Source: Desulfitobacterium_A sp035539115 (lineage in GTDB: Bacteria; Bacillota; Desulfitobacteriia; Desulfitobacteriales; Desulfitobacteriaceae). From it: a DNA stretch of 64,000 nucleotides. Position 1 is the stretch's first letter. Each line of letters starts with the position of its first letter. Made by a program: the position numbers and the translations under genes. The stretch covers positions 1 through 64,000 of the forward strand of contig NZ_DATLJA010000084.1 of the NCBI RefSeq assembly GCF_035539115.1, written 5' to 3'. Positions 26,258 to 34,605 of this stretch are shown here, in pieces. The notes below the pieces were generated by a model that did no database searches, was not told the DNA's origin, and worked only from the letters and a program-made list of their open reading frames with translations.

Positions 26258-26312
26258 ACTTGGGTGGCACCGCGGAATTCCCGCCCCAAATGCTGGGGTG
26301 GGTTTTGTTTTT
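26258..26312 (+). promoter_or_regulatory. second antiterminator/terminator module without its own stem I
   Basis: A second T-box motif, GGGTGGCACCGCGG (26262-26275), is followed by a second terminator (CCCGCCCCA / TGGGGTGGG, T run to about 26311). Only about 45 nt separate it from the first terminator, too little for another stem I. The leader therefore has two serial decision points read by one specifier domain. Confidence 0.8.
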
Positions 26313-26420
26313 CCCAGGGACATCCAGTTTAAAACATATAAAGGTAAATTATCAAAGAAAGGGGTATTCTGTAAAGCTAGCATTCAACCTAAATTAAATA
26401 AAGATATAGGGGGATTTTTT

Positions 26421-27503
26421 ATGAAAAGAGTGTTTAATTTTGCGGCAGGGCCGGCGGTATTACCGGAAGAGGTGCTTAGAGAAGCAGCTGAGGAGATGTT
26501 AGACTATAACGGTACGGGTATGTCCGTGATGGAGATGAGTCATCGTTCGAAAGCTTTCGAACAAATTATTGAGGATGCAGAAAAAGATCTGAGAGATTTA
26601 ATGAATATTCCGGACAATTACAAGGTCCTGTTTCTCCAAGGAGGAGGTTCCCAACAGTTTGCCATGATTCCCATGAACCTAATGAAAAATCGGGTTGCCG
26701 ATTATATTAAAACAGGGCAGTGGGCGAAAAAAGCGATCGCTGAAGGTAAAATATTTGGCAAGGTTAATGTCATTGCCTCTTCTGAAGATAAGACGTTTAC
26801 CTATATTCCGGATCTCACGAATTTAAAGATTTCCGAGGATGCTGACTATGTTTATATCTGTCATAACAATACAATCTATGGCACGACATATCATGACTTG
26901 CCGGAAACAGGGGACAAGATCTTAGTCGCTGATATGTCTTCCGATATCCTGTCTGAACCCGTAGATGTCACGAAATATGGTCTTATTTTCGCAGGCGTTC
27001 AGAAAAATATTGGCCCTGCAGGAGTGGTTGTCGTCATTATTCGTGAAGATTTGATTACCGAGGATGTCTTACCCGGAACTCCAACGATGTTAAAATATAA
27101 GATTCATGATGATAATAAATCGCTTTATAATACCCCTCCAGCCTATGGTATCTATATTTGTGGCAAGGTGTTTAAGTGGGTTAAGAAACTAGGCGGCCTC
27201 GAAGCCATGAAAAAGAGAAACGAAGAAAAGGCGGCTATTCTTTATGATTATCTCGATTCAAGCAAGATGTTCAGAGGAACCGTTGTGAAGAAGGATCGTT
27301 CTTTAATGAATGTACCTTTTGTCACGGGTTTCGATGAATTGGATGCCAAATTTATTAAAGAATCGAAAGCTGCTGGATTTGAGAACTTGAAGGGTCACCG
27401 AACGGTTGGCGGGATGAGAGCCAGTATCTACAATGCCATGCCGATCGAAGGGGTTAAAGCGTTAGTTGCCTTTATGAAGAAATTTGAAGAAGAAAATAAA
27501 TAA
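26421..27503 (+). CDS. serC: phosphoserine aminotransferase
   Basis: I choose ATG 26421 behind AGGGGGA; the longer frame from 26211 crosses the T-box and is not real. 360 residues. The N-terminus RVFNFAAGPAVLPEEVLREA and LFLQGGGSQQFAMIPMNL are SerC signatures, with the PLP lysine in GVQKNIGPAG and the closing HRTVGGMRASIYNAM. It converts phosphohydroxypyruvate to phosphoserine. First gene of serC-serA-DUF1015 under the serine T-box. Confidence 0.97.
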   Translation: MKRVFNFAAGPAVLPEEVLREAAEEMLDYNGTGMSVMEMSHRSKAFEQIIEDAEKDLRDLMNIPDNYKVLFLQGGGSQQFAMIPMNLMKNRVADYIKTGQWAKKAIAEGKIFGKVNVIASSEDKTFTYIPDLTNLKISEDADYVYICHNNTIYGTTYHDLPETGDKILVADMSSDILSEPVDVTKYGLIFAGVQKNIGPAGVVVVIIREDLITEDVLPGTPTMLKYKIHDDNKSLYNTPPAYGIYICGKVFKWVKKLGGLEAMKKRNEEKAAILYDYLDSSKMFRGTVVKKDRSLMNVPFVTGFDELDAKFIKESKAAGFENLKGHRTVGGMRASIYNAMPIEGVKALVAFMKKFEEENK

Positions 27504-27531
27504 GAAAAAGTTAAAGGGAAGGTGTTAGAAG

Positions 27532-28695
27532 ATGTTTAAAGTAAACTGTTTGAATCCTATTGCCAAGGTGGGCTTAGACTTATTTTCGGATAACTATGAG
27601 CAGGTTGAACATTTCGAGGATGCAGATGCCGTACTCGTGCGGAGCACCAGTATTCATGAATTGGAGTTACCCCATTCTTTAGTGGCGATTGCTCGAGCTG
27701 GTGCTGGAGTAAATAATATTCCTCTCGATAAATGCGCCGACCATGGAATTGTCGTCTTTAATACCCCGGGTGCCAATGCCAATGGAGTTAAAGAAATTGT
27801 GCTCGCAGGCCTTTTTATGGCTGCGCGGAATCTCGTAGGGGGAATTAACTGGGTCAATTCAGTCAAAGAGGATCCAGAGGTGGCCAAGAAAGTCGAAAAA
27901 AATAAATCAAAGTTCGGAGGAACAGAAATCAAAGGGAAAAAACTAGGTGTCATCGGATTGGGAGCAGTGGGAATTTTGGTGGCTAATGCAGCCATCAAAC
28001 TCGGGATGGAAGTATACGGCTATGATCCCTTTATTTCCGTGGATTCTGCCTGGAAACTTTCAAAATTTATTAAACACACAAAATCGATCGAAGAGATTTT
28101 TAGAGAATGTGATTATATTACAGTCCATGTGCCTTCAAACGATACAACCAAAGGAATGTTTAATAAAGAAGCCTTTGCCCTGATGAAGGACGGCGTTAAA
28201 ATTCTCAACTTTTCAAGAGATACTTTAGTCAATGATGATGATATGATTGACGCTTTGAATTCTGGAAAAGTCAGTCGCTATGTCACGGATTTTCCCAATC
28301 TCAAGATATGCAATGCCGAGGGCGTTATCGCCATTCCTCACTTAGGCGCTTCGACCAATGAAGCAGAGGATAACTGTGCGATTATGGCCGTTAATCAGTT
28401 AAGGGACTTTCTCGAAAATGGAAATATAAGAAATTCGGTCAATTATCCTACCTGTGATATGGGAATATGTATGCAAGCGGGTCGGATTGTGATTAATCAC
28501 ATAAATAGACCAAACATGCTTAGCCAATTCACCTCAACTTTAGCTCAAGAAAATTTTAATATCTCAGATATGACGAACAAAAGTCGGGGACAGTGGGCTT
28601 ATACGATGCTCGATATTGAATCACCAACGACGGATGAAATCGTCAAGAAGATCGGAAAAATTGACGGCGTTCTCAAGGTAAGAATTATTAAGTAG
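27532..28695 (+). CDS. serA: D-3-phosphoglycerate dehydrogenase (short form with ACT domain)
   Basis: 387 residues. The catalytic segment contains VRSTSIHELELPHSL and ARAGAGVNNIPLDKC. The NAD fold has KLGVIGLGAVGILVANAAIK, and the His-containing IAIPHLGASTNEAEDN follows. The last ~75 residues form an ACT domain (FTSTLAQENFNISDMTNKS), probably for serine feedback. It catalyses the first committed step of serine synthesis. 28 bp after serC. Confidence 0.96.
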   Translation: MFKVNCLNPIAKVGLDLFSDNYEQVEHFEDADAVLVRSTSIHELELPHSLVAIARAGAGVNNIPLDKCADHGIVVFNTPGANANGVKEIVLAGLFMAARNLVGGINWVNSVKEDPEVAKKVEKNKSKFGGTEIKGKKLGVIGLGAVGILVANAAIKLGMEVYGYDPFISVDSAWKLSKFIKHTKSIEEIFRECDYITVHVPSNDTTKGMFNKEAFALMKDGVKILNFSRDTLVNDDDMIDALNSGKVSRYVTDFPNLKICNAEGVIAIPHLGASTNEAEDNCAIMAVNQLRDFLENGNIRNSVNYPTCDMGICMQAGRIVINHINRPNMLSQFTSTLAQENFNISDMTNKSRGQWAYTMLDIESPTTDEIVKKIGKIDGVLKVRIIK

Positions 28696-28713
28696 TGGAA
28701 GGGAGGAGTATTT

Positions 28714-29949
28714 TTGGCGACGATTAGGCCCTTTAATGCTGTGAGGCCGCGAGAAGATGTTGCGAGTAAAGTGGCAGCACTCCCTTATGATGTTTATAAT
28801 CGTGAGGAAGCATTAGCAGAAGTATTAAAAGAACCTCTATCCTTTTTAAAAGTAGATCGAGCCGAAACGCAATTTGATGAGGACTTCAACCCTTATGACG
28901 CTAAGGTCTATGCGAAAGCAAGAGATAGCCTTCAACAAATGATCAAAGAAGGTATTTTAGTTAAAGAAGGTAAGAACTGTTATTATATCTATGAACTGAC
29001 CATGGATGGCCGTTCCCAGACCGGCTTAGTGGGCTGTGCAGCAATTGATGATTACTTAAATGATGTCATCAAAAAACATGAGAAAACGAGAGAAGACAAA
29101 GAAATTGATCGCATCAATCATGTGGATATTTGTGATGCGCAAACCGGACCTATATTTCTAGCGTATCGTTCGCAAAAGATTCTCAATGACGTCGTGGATA
29201 AGGTAAAGAAGGAAGCTCCTTTATACGATTTTGTAGCTCCAGATGGAATTAGACACACGGTATGGCGAATTAATAAGGAAAGTGATATCGCAACGATCTA
29301 TTTAGGTTTTAAAAATATTCAAAGTATCTATATCGCCGATGGCCACCATAGGGCTGCATCAGCGGTAAAGGTTGGACTAAAAAGGAGAGAAGCCAGTCCA
29401 GGGTATACGGGAGAAGAGGAATTTAACTTTTTCCTGTCTGTACTTTTTCCCCATGACCAATTGAAAATTTTAGACTATAATCGTGTCGTCAAAGACTTAA
29501 ATGGGTATAGTAAAGAAGAATTTCTAAGTGAAATAACGAAGAAATTTGTCGTCGAAAAAATCGGAGCAGAACCATATAAACCTGCAGAAAAAGCGACCTA
29601 TGGCATGTATTTAGAAGGAGTTTGGTATAAGTTAACGGCCAAGGAGGAGATCCGTTCCAACGATCCTGTTGAGGGACTGGATGTTTCTTTGCTTCAGAAT
29701 CATCTATTAACTTCGGTCCTCAATATTAAAGACATCAGAACGGATAAGAGAATAGAATTCGTAGGGGGCATTAGAGGGCTTAAAGAACTTGAAAAAAGAG
29801 CCAAGAGTGATATGAAGCTTGCCTTTTCGATGTATCCCACTTCAATAAATGAGCTATTTGACGTCTCAGATGCAGGTCGATTAATGCCACCCAAGTCGAC
29901 TTGGTTTGAACCGAAGCTAAGAAGTGGATTGTTTATTCATTTACTTTAA
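28714..29949 (+). CDS. DUF1015-family protein in the serine operon
   Basis: 411 residues from a TTG start with GGGAGG seven bases upstream. The family signature includes IRPFNAVRPREDVASKVAAL, PYDVYNREEA, and IYIADGHHRAASA with clustered His residues. DUF1015 genes are repeatedly found after serA in clostridia. Its biochemical role is not established to my knowledge. With serB absent here, a link to the last serine step or to serine use is a fair hypothesis but not shown. The stop is followed at once by an IS fragment, though the C-terminus looks complete. Confidence 0.85.
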   Translation: MATIRPFNAVRPREDVASKVAALPYDVYNREEALAEVLKEPLSFLKVDRAETQFDEDFNPYDAKVYAKARDSLQQMIKEGILVKEGKNCYYIYELTMDGRSQTGLVGCAAIDDYLNDVIKKHEKTREDKEIDRINHVDICDAQTGPIFLAYRSQKILNDVVDKVKKEAPLYDFVAPDGIRHTVWRINKESDIATIYLGFKNIQSIYIADGHHRAASAVKVGLKRREASPGYTGEEEFNFFLSVLFPHDQLKILDYNRVVKDLNGYSKEEFLSEITKKFVVEKIGAEPYKPAEKATYGMYLEGVWYKLTAKEEIRSNDPVEGLDVSLLQNHLLTSVLNIKDIRTDKRIEFVGGIRGLKELEKRAKSDMKLAFSMYPTSINELFDVSDAGRLMPPKSTWFEPKLRSGLFIHLL

Positions 29950-29950
29950 G

Positions 29951-30065
29951 CATGAGGCAGGTACGTTGATTGAGACCGTAGAGCGCTACAAAGCGGAAAA
30001 GAGAATCGAAAGGCAAGATGCCATGGAACGCAATGCAGTGGAGGGCAATTCAATGTCAGGATATG
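29951..30065 (+). pseudogene. IS5-type transposase fragment, internally deleted
   Basis: GAGGCAGGTACGTTGATTGA and following bases repeat, almost identically, the segment at 34148-34185 (GTLIETVERYK). The frame then jumps to QDAMERNAVEGN, which fits the C-terminal part of the same transposase type. A deletion has therefore joined two parts of one IS. The gap 30066-30382 otherwise holds only the terminator at 30129. Confidence 0.65.
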
Positions 30066-30128
30066 CTAGAATACACAATTAAGACTTCAGAGATAGGGGA
30101 AAGAAAGGGTTTATTGCAAATGTACAGT

Positions 30129-30168
30129 GGCATACATCTGAATTTTTGGATTCAGATGTATGCCTTTT
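30129..30168 (+). terminator. rho-independent terminator
   Basis: 15-bp perfect arms GGCATACATCTGAAT / ATTCAGATGTATGCC, then TTTT. Confidence 0.8.
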
Positions 30169-30382
30169 AATGTTTGGAGAATTAACTTGATGCTGAGATA
30201 TTTTCCTTCACCCTACCCTGATAAACACATGGTTAGTTTATTTAGGGCATTATCATTTTTGATGATAACCCCTTAAACCTTCTTATTTGCTAAAATTTGG
30301 TTGATAGCATTATTGTTTATTAGTATAATACAATAGGATCAATACCCATATACAATTTCTGATTGGAAAGGGAGGATATGCC

Positions 30383-31483
30383 TTGAAAAATATTAACCGA
30401 ATTGTCCCGCTTTTCTTAATTATATTTTTGCTAATGGGGTGTTCTCAAGAAAAGAAATTACCTTCTCCACTGATTTTGTCGATGAATATGCTGGATGATC
30501 ATACGGGTTTGCTGCTGGTTGAACATGGTCAAATAGAAAAGGAGAAGATAATACGTGGGTTCTCTGACTGGGGAAAATTCAGGGCCGTTTTAAGAACCAC
30601 CGATGGCGGAAACCACTGGTCGGACATCACTCCGAAAGCAATAGCAGATCGTCCATTTTATTACTCGGATAGATACATAGCAACGGATTTTCTCGATTCC
30701 AATCACGGATGGATTGCGGCCTCCAGTTATGGAAAAACGATTGTCGATATCTTCTCAACCACCGATGGCGGCAAAACGTGGTCTCAAACGACTGTAGATC
30801 CTAAATATGCTTATCCTTCGTCAAATTTATATTCTCTATCCTTTATTGACCCATTACATGGGTGGCTGTCCGTAAGTCCGGATTCAGGATTGTCAACCCC
30901 TTCAGGTGATCTTTACGTCACTGAAGATGGTGGGTTTCATTGGTCAAGACTTTCATTACCCAGTGGGGGACGAGTGACTTTTCTGTCTCGAAGTTATGGC
31001 ATATTGAATATCAATAACAAAGTATATGAGACAAATAACAGTGGTCAGAGTTGGCAACTTGTCGATAGTTCCGCTAATGTTTTTAAGTTAAGGAAAAACC
31101 TTCTCCTGAAAAATACGAATGAAATTGCCCGGTTCAACGGATCCAATTTGGAATATAAGACAATTAACATGCCTCAAAATGCAAAGGGAGTATTAGATTT
31201 CGTCGATGAAACCAATGGTTATTTAGTATGTATGTCTGGTAAGGGAGATGTCTTATTTAAAACTAATGATGGTGGATTGAACTGGAACGAATCTAATCTA
31301 ACGGGTTTTAAGGTGAATCAGATAAGATTCATTTCTCCACAAGTAGGCTATGCCGTAGGAGAAAATAAATTATTCAAAACCAATAATGGAGGGAAGACTT
31401 GGATAAACATAAAAATCGGGGGGATAGGCTTTAGCCTCCCCCCTTTTGGCTTAGACTCTGAAACTACCGATACCGGAGTATGA
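30383..31483 (+). CDS. BNR/YCF48-like beta-propeller lipoprotein
   Basis: TTG start with GGGAGG upstream. 366 residues. The lipoprotein signal ends in LLMGC near residue 20. Six BNR-type blade motifs are visible: RTTDGGNHWSD, STTDGGKTWSQ, VTEDGGFHWS, ETNNSGQSWQL, KTNDGGLNWNE and KTNNGGKTWIN. This indicates a surface-exposed propeller, as in YCF48-related assembly factors and sialidase-like proteins. No enzymatic residues are evident. The last 25 residues run through a strong terminator hairpin and into the 3' end of the convergent DUF1906 gene, so the C-terminus may be altered. Confidence 0.75.
   Translation: MKNINRIVPLFLIIFLLMGCSQEKKLPSPLILSMNMLDDHTGLLLVEHGQIEKEKIIRGFSDWGKFRAVLRTTDGGNHWSDITPKAIADRPFYYSDRYIATDFLDSNHGWIAASSYGKTIVDIFSTTDGGKTWSQTTVDPKYAYPSSNLYSLSFIDPLHGWLSVSPDSGLSTPSGDLYVTEDGGFHWSRLSLPSGGRVTFLSRSYGILNINNKVYETNNSGQSWQLVDSSANVFKLRKNLLLKNTNEIARFNGSNLEYKTINMPQNAKGVLDFVDETNGYLVCMSGKGDVLFKTNDGGLNWNESNLTGFKVNQIRFISPQVGYAVGENKLFKTNNGGKTWINIKIGGIGFSLPPFGLDSETTDTGV
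31418..31447. terminator. bidirectional terminator inside the 3' end of the lipoprotein frame
   Basis: GGGGGG (31418-31423) and GGC pair with GCC and CCCCCC (31438-31443), then TTTT. The minus strand has a matching T-rich tail. It lies within codons of the upstream frame. Confidence 0.75.
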
Positions 31484-32077
31484 AGTGTCAAGGTCAACTT
31501 CTAGAGATTTACCATCAACATCAATGAAAGCCTTAATTGCTTTTTGGTAAACGTTAGCATGAGATGAAATTGAAGTACCACTCCAAGCTATCGTTTGCCA
31601 AACGTTATAAATACCATATTTGCCGTACATATAATCTACAGTTCCAATGCCCCCGTAAATTCCAATATTCCAACCCCCGCCATTGACTTGCTTGTACGTT
31701 CTCATAGCGTCTGAAATGCCCCGGAAATATTCATCTATATTGGCGAGAGTTCCACCGCCGGCTGCATCATAATCAACTGCGAAATAGATTGCTGTATTAT
31801 AAGGTTGTCCTACAGTTCCGGCTCGTGCAATTGCGTTATTGCAATCGCTCACCCCAATAGTGTAACTGAATGCTCCCGGATAGTTATTCGCATCTTGATA
31901 GACGACAATAGTGTCTAATCCGGCGCTTGAAATACGTTGTGCCTCGGCGAGAGTGAGTAATTTTAGATTAGACGTATCTGCACAATAATATCGACCTATA
32001 AAAGAATACCCATTGCTTTTTAGAGAGGTTAGTTGAGAAGAACTGAGAGGACTCATGACGTCGATCCCGTTACCCAT
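31451..32077 (-). CDS. DUF1906 (glycoside-hydrolase-like) protein, candidate endolysin
   Basis: I choose ATG 32077, where GGAGTGAT lies five bases upstream; the upstream extension to 32242 overlaps the sigma gene and lacks a site. About 208 residues. The domain begins NGIDVMSPLSSSQ and has YSFIGRYYCADTS, TIVVYQDANN, AIYFAVDYDAAGG and NIGIYGGIGTVDYMY, the TIM-barrel pattern of DUF1906 (Rv2525c-like). It has no signal peptide, so export would need the holin coded upstream. Peptidoglycan cleavage is inference from context. Confidence 0.8.
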   Translation of the reverse strand: MGNGIDVMSPLSSSQLTSLKSNGYSFIGRYYCADTSNLKLLTLAEAQRISSAGLDTIVVYQDANNYPGAFSYTIGVSDCNNAIARAGTVGQPYNTAIYFAVDYDAAGGGTLANIDEYFRGISDAMRTYKQVNGGGWNIGIYGGIGTVDYMYGKYGIYNVWQTIAWSGTSISSHANVYQKAIKAFIDVDGKSLEVDLDTSYSGIGSFRV

Positions 32078-32210
32078 AAATATCACTCCACTTTCTCTTA
32101 GATTCGTGTAGAGCTGTAAAATAGCTCTCGTACACCTTGATTTTTGGTTAAACATGTCAAGAAGCAAAGCACCAACTTTTTGCCCTAAGTCATCATTGTA
32201 TACCTCCCTT

Positions 32211-32471
32211 TCAAAATTTGTTTTCCATTCTATATAGAGCATATGAACTACCGGTTTTACTCATTAAATTGGGCTTTATCGGATTTTTTTTGAGTGCTCG
32301 GATAAATGCCTCGCGGATATCTTGAGCAATATCTTCATCAATTCTGCCATGCAGTTTAGATTCTGACCTAATTAGAGGCTCAAAGCGAACTAATAATTCT
32401 GCTAATGCCTGCTGGTCATTCAGATCTAAAAACTGCCAAAGAGTCTCGAAGTCTAATTGTGCATAATCCAT
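32211..32471 (-). CDS. sigma-factor region-2-like small protein
   Basis: 86 residues. The segment LLVRFEPLIRSESKLHGRID followed by EDIAQDIREAFIRALKKN resembles sigma region 2.1-2.2, the core-binding helices, as in UviA/TcdR-like and RsoA-type proteins. No region 4 is present. The ATG overlaps the stop of the upstream region-4 gene by one base (TAATG). This suggests two halves of one sigma factor made in equal amounts, comparable in plan to Bacillus SigO-RsoA. Confidence 0.65.
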   Translation of the reverse strand: MDYAQLDFETLWQFLDLNDQQALAELLVRFEPLIRSESKLHGRIDEDIAQDIREAFIRALKKNPIKPNLMSKTGSSYALYRMENKF

Positions 32472-32800
32472 TAAATCACCTCTTTATAGAGTAAGTTTAG
32501 GGCACGTCGTTTAATTCGGCTTACTTGTTGCTGGCTTATATTAAATCGACAGGCTATTTCTTGTTGAGTTAAGTCAAGAATAAAGGTGTAGTACAAAATA
32601 TTCGATTCGATTTTGGGTAGAGAATTTATTAATTCAGCTAATTCTAAATCGTCGAAGGAGTATAAAACTCCAAAGCGTGGAAGGAATTCAAATGAATCTC
32701 CAGTTAAAACATCACGATTAAACCGCCGATTCCTTTGCTTTGCACGAATTGATGCGTTATGGATTACAGTCACGCACTATTGAATATCCTGAGCAATCAT
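32471..32800 (-). CDS. sigma-70 region-4 protein with in-frame amber codon near the start
   Basis: From GTG 32773 the protein has 100 residues. The C-terminal half is a region 4 helix-turn-helix, LAELINSLPKIESNILYYTF and LTQQEIACRFNISQQQVSRI. No region 2 is present. The well-placed start is ATG 32800, with AAAGGGGGA upstream and overlap with the holin stop (ATGA). That frame, however, meets TAG at 32779-32777 as its eighth codon, two codons before the GTG. Translation may restart at the GTG, read through the amber codon, or be a mutation. It should direct -35 recognition together with the region-2 protein. Confidence 0.7.
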
Positions 32801-33087
32801 TTTTGTTCCCCCTTTGTAGAAAAATCACTCATCATATGCCATCCGCCAATAGCTGTAGATGCACTTAAAAAACCATTCAGAACGATAACGGCAAATTCTC
32901 CTAATGACGATGGAAAGGGTGATATTAAGAGAAACAAGAGAACTCCGATGACAATAGCTATACACTTTGTTGGTAATAACTTGATTACGGGAAAGTCTTT
33001 GATTAATTGAACAACAAGTAGAATTGCCATACTTGCTCCACTAACAGAGCGCAATAATTCTAGCGAAAATAATATTTGCCCTGTCAT
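32797..33087 (-). CDS. phage-type holin
   Basis: 96 residues with AAAGGAGGG ribosome site. Two or three membrane helices (about 15-28, 36-56, 62-82) and a short charged C-terminus (STKGEQK) fit small holins of phage and toxin-secretion families. It is first in a tight minus-strand operon: holin, sigma region 4, sigma region 2, DUF1906 protein. This layout suggests regulated membrane permeabilisation and release of the hydrolase. No other phage structural genes lie nearby. The gap 33088-33440 shows no gene I can support. Confidence 0.7.
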   Translation of the reverse strand: MTGQILFSLELLRSVSGASMAILLVVQLIKDFPVIKLLPTKCIAIVIGVLLFLLISPFPSSLGEFAVIVLNGFLSASTAIGGWHMMSDFSTKGEQK

Positions 33088-33443
33088 ACGCCGCCATCCC
33101 TCCTTTTACTAATTATAGATACATTTACCATGTTGATTTACTCAGTATTGCTAGAACAGGAGGATGGTAGCATTACTTATAGGAAATTGGTCCCAGATTT
33201 TATTAAGTAGAAAGACCCTTACAAGAGTCTTTTTGACTCAGATATCTAGATGGGGTAGGATAGTCAATCAATTAGCCTTGTTTCTTTGTGTATATTTTAC
33301 AGTCCAATAATTAGGGCAATAAATGTAATTAAAGGATAAATATTTTCAATATAAATAACCCTAGTATAAAGAGTCCGAAAACTGACAATACTGCCTGTCC
33401 GGGAAGTTAAATCACAATGAACATATCAAAGTTAAAAAAAGAT

Positions 33444-33480
33444 GGCTCTGGTGTCCTGCCAGAACAGGTTCACCAGAGCC
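33444..33480. other. strong hairpin of unknown role
   Basis: 10-bp perfect arms GGCTCTGGTG / CACCAGAGCC with an inner CCTG/CAGG pairing. No T tract follows. It lies near the 5' side of the decayed IS5-type transposase and may be part of its end or an RNA structure. Confidence 0.4.
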
Positions 33481-33624
33481 GACCCGCCTGAAGGCGAATT
33501 GGTTCTCTGTTGTGCAACTTTTGTCGAATCCTGTGGAAGTTAGACTCCGAGGGCGCATTAACCATAGTGGTGAAGGTTTTAAGGGGATAATTAGTTCTGG
33601 AGAAATTCCAGAAGCTAAACCCAA

Positions 33625-34316
33625 CTAGGGAACCTTAATTCTGGCTGCAACCTGTGCACCAGCTGAACTGTGTTACCCAACGGACCTGGGATTATTGAAT
33701 GAAGCCTGAGAAAAATGGGACGAGATCATTGACACGATCCATAATGCCCGTGGAAAGGTCGGAAAAAGACCCAGAGCGTATCGTGAGAAAGCACGGAAAG
33801 ATTATTTGAGTGTTTCCAAGCAAGAACCAGCTTCGAAAAGGCGTTAAGAAGCAATTGTAGGACATGAGACGAAACCTGAGTAGAGTTGATCGGATGCTCC
33901 AAGAGTCAACGGGGGGAGCTAAATCATTGAGTCGGCAGCAAAAAAACTTCTGGCGACGATTCGGAAGTGAGTTGACCAGCAGACAACCCTGTATAAAACA
34001 AGAACCCATAGGATAATTGATCGTATCGTAAACCTGTATCAGCCGCATGTTAGAACCATCGTGCGAGGTAAAGCTGGAGTAAAAGTGGCGATTAGACTTG
34101 AAAACGGCTATAGTCGAATTGAAAAACTGTCCTGGGATTCCTTCAATGAGGCAGGTACGTTGATTGAGACCGTAGAGCGCTACAAAGATCGCAAAGGCTG
34201 TTATCCTGAAGCGATTCTGGCTGACCGAATTTACCGAAACCGAGAGAGCATAAGCTCAGAGTTCTTTTTGCCCGAATTCTGTACTGGATATTTGGACAAG
34301 AAAAGGATGTAATTTT
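33625..34316 (+). pseudogene. IS5-family transposase, decayed
   Basis: Fragments in several frames match this transposase type: CAPAELCYPTDLGLLNEA, IIDTIHNARGKVGKRPRAYR with KARKDYL, RIVNLYQPHVRTIVRGKAGV, and YSRIEKLSWDSFNEAGTLIE leading to GCYPEAILADRIYRNRES. Stops and frameshifts interrupt it repeatedly (for example TGA after LLNEA, TAA after SKRR), and the C-terminus is cut. Part of it is repeated at 29951. Confidence 0.8.
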
Positions 34317-34430
34317 GGTCAGCCGAGAGAAAAGCAGGGTTTGGTTAGCAAGCCCTAAATAGTATAGTTGACTAAAACAGATTAATGTTATAGTATAGCT
34401 GCAATGGCAAAATTGAATATGAATTTTACT

Positions 34431-34538
34431 TCTTATCAAGAGTGGTGGAGGGACTGGCCCGATGAAACCCGGCAACCGGTATTGATTAAAATACAGCGGT
34501 GCCAATTCTTGCGATGGAAACATTGATAGATGAGAGAG
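34431..34538 (+). promoter_or_regulatory. SAM-I riboswitch (S-box)
   Basis: The core is classical: CTTATCAAGAGTGGTGGAGG, GACTGGCCCGATGAAACCC, GGCAACC, CGGTGCCAATTC and a 3' arm GATGAGAGAGGAAGC. It precedes metA, with a terminator at 34553. S-adenosylmethionine should switch the gene off. Confidence 0.97.
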
Positions 34539-34552
34539 GAAGCAACGCTAAT

Positions 34553-34588
34553 TACCTCTTTCGTATGGAAGAGGTTTTAATTTTTTTC
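34553..34588 (+). terminator. terminator of the SAM riboswitch
   Basis: TACCTCTT and AAGAGGT arms with an 8-nt loop and a T-rich tail just before metA. Confidence 0.85.
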
Positions 34589-34605
34589 CGAAAGGGGATA
34601 GTTCT

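Noticed and set aside
26211..26420. Longer serC start
   Set aside because: The extra frame runs across the T-box terminator; ATG 26421 has a ribosome site and fits SerC length.
32078..32242. N-terminal extension of the DUF1906 gene
   Set aside because: It overlaps the sigma region-2 gene and has no ribosome site, while ATG 32077 has GGAGTGAT correctly spaced and begins at the conserved domain.
33412..33624. Minus-strand frame of 70 codons
   Set aside because: It spans the hairpin and IS relic region without ribosome site or motif.
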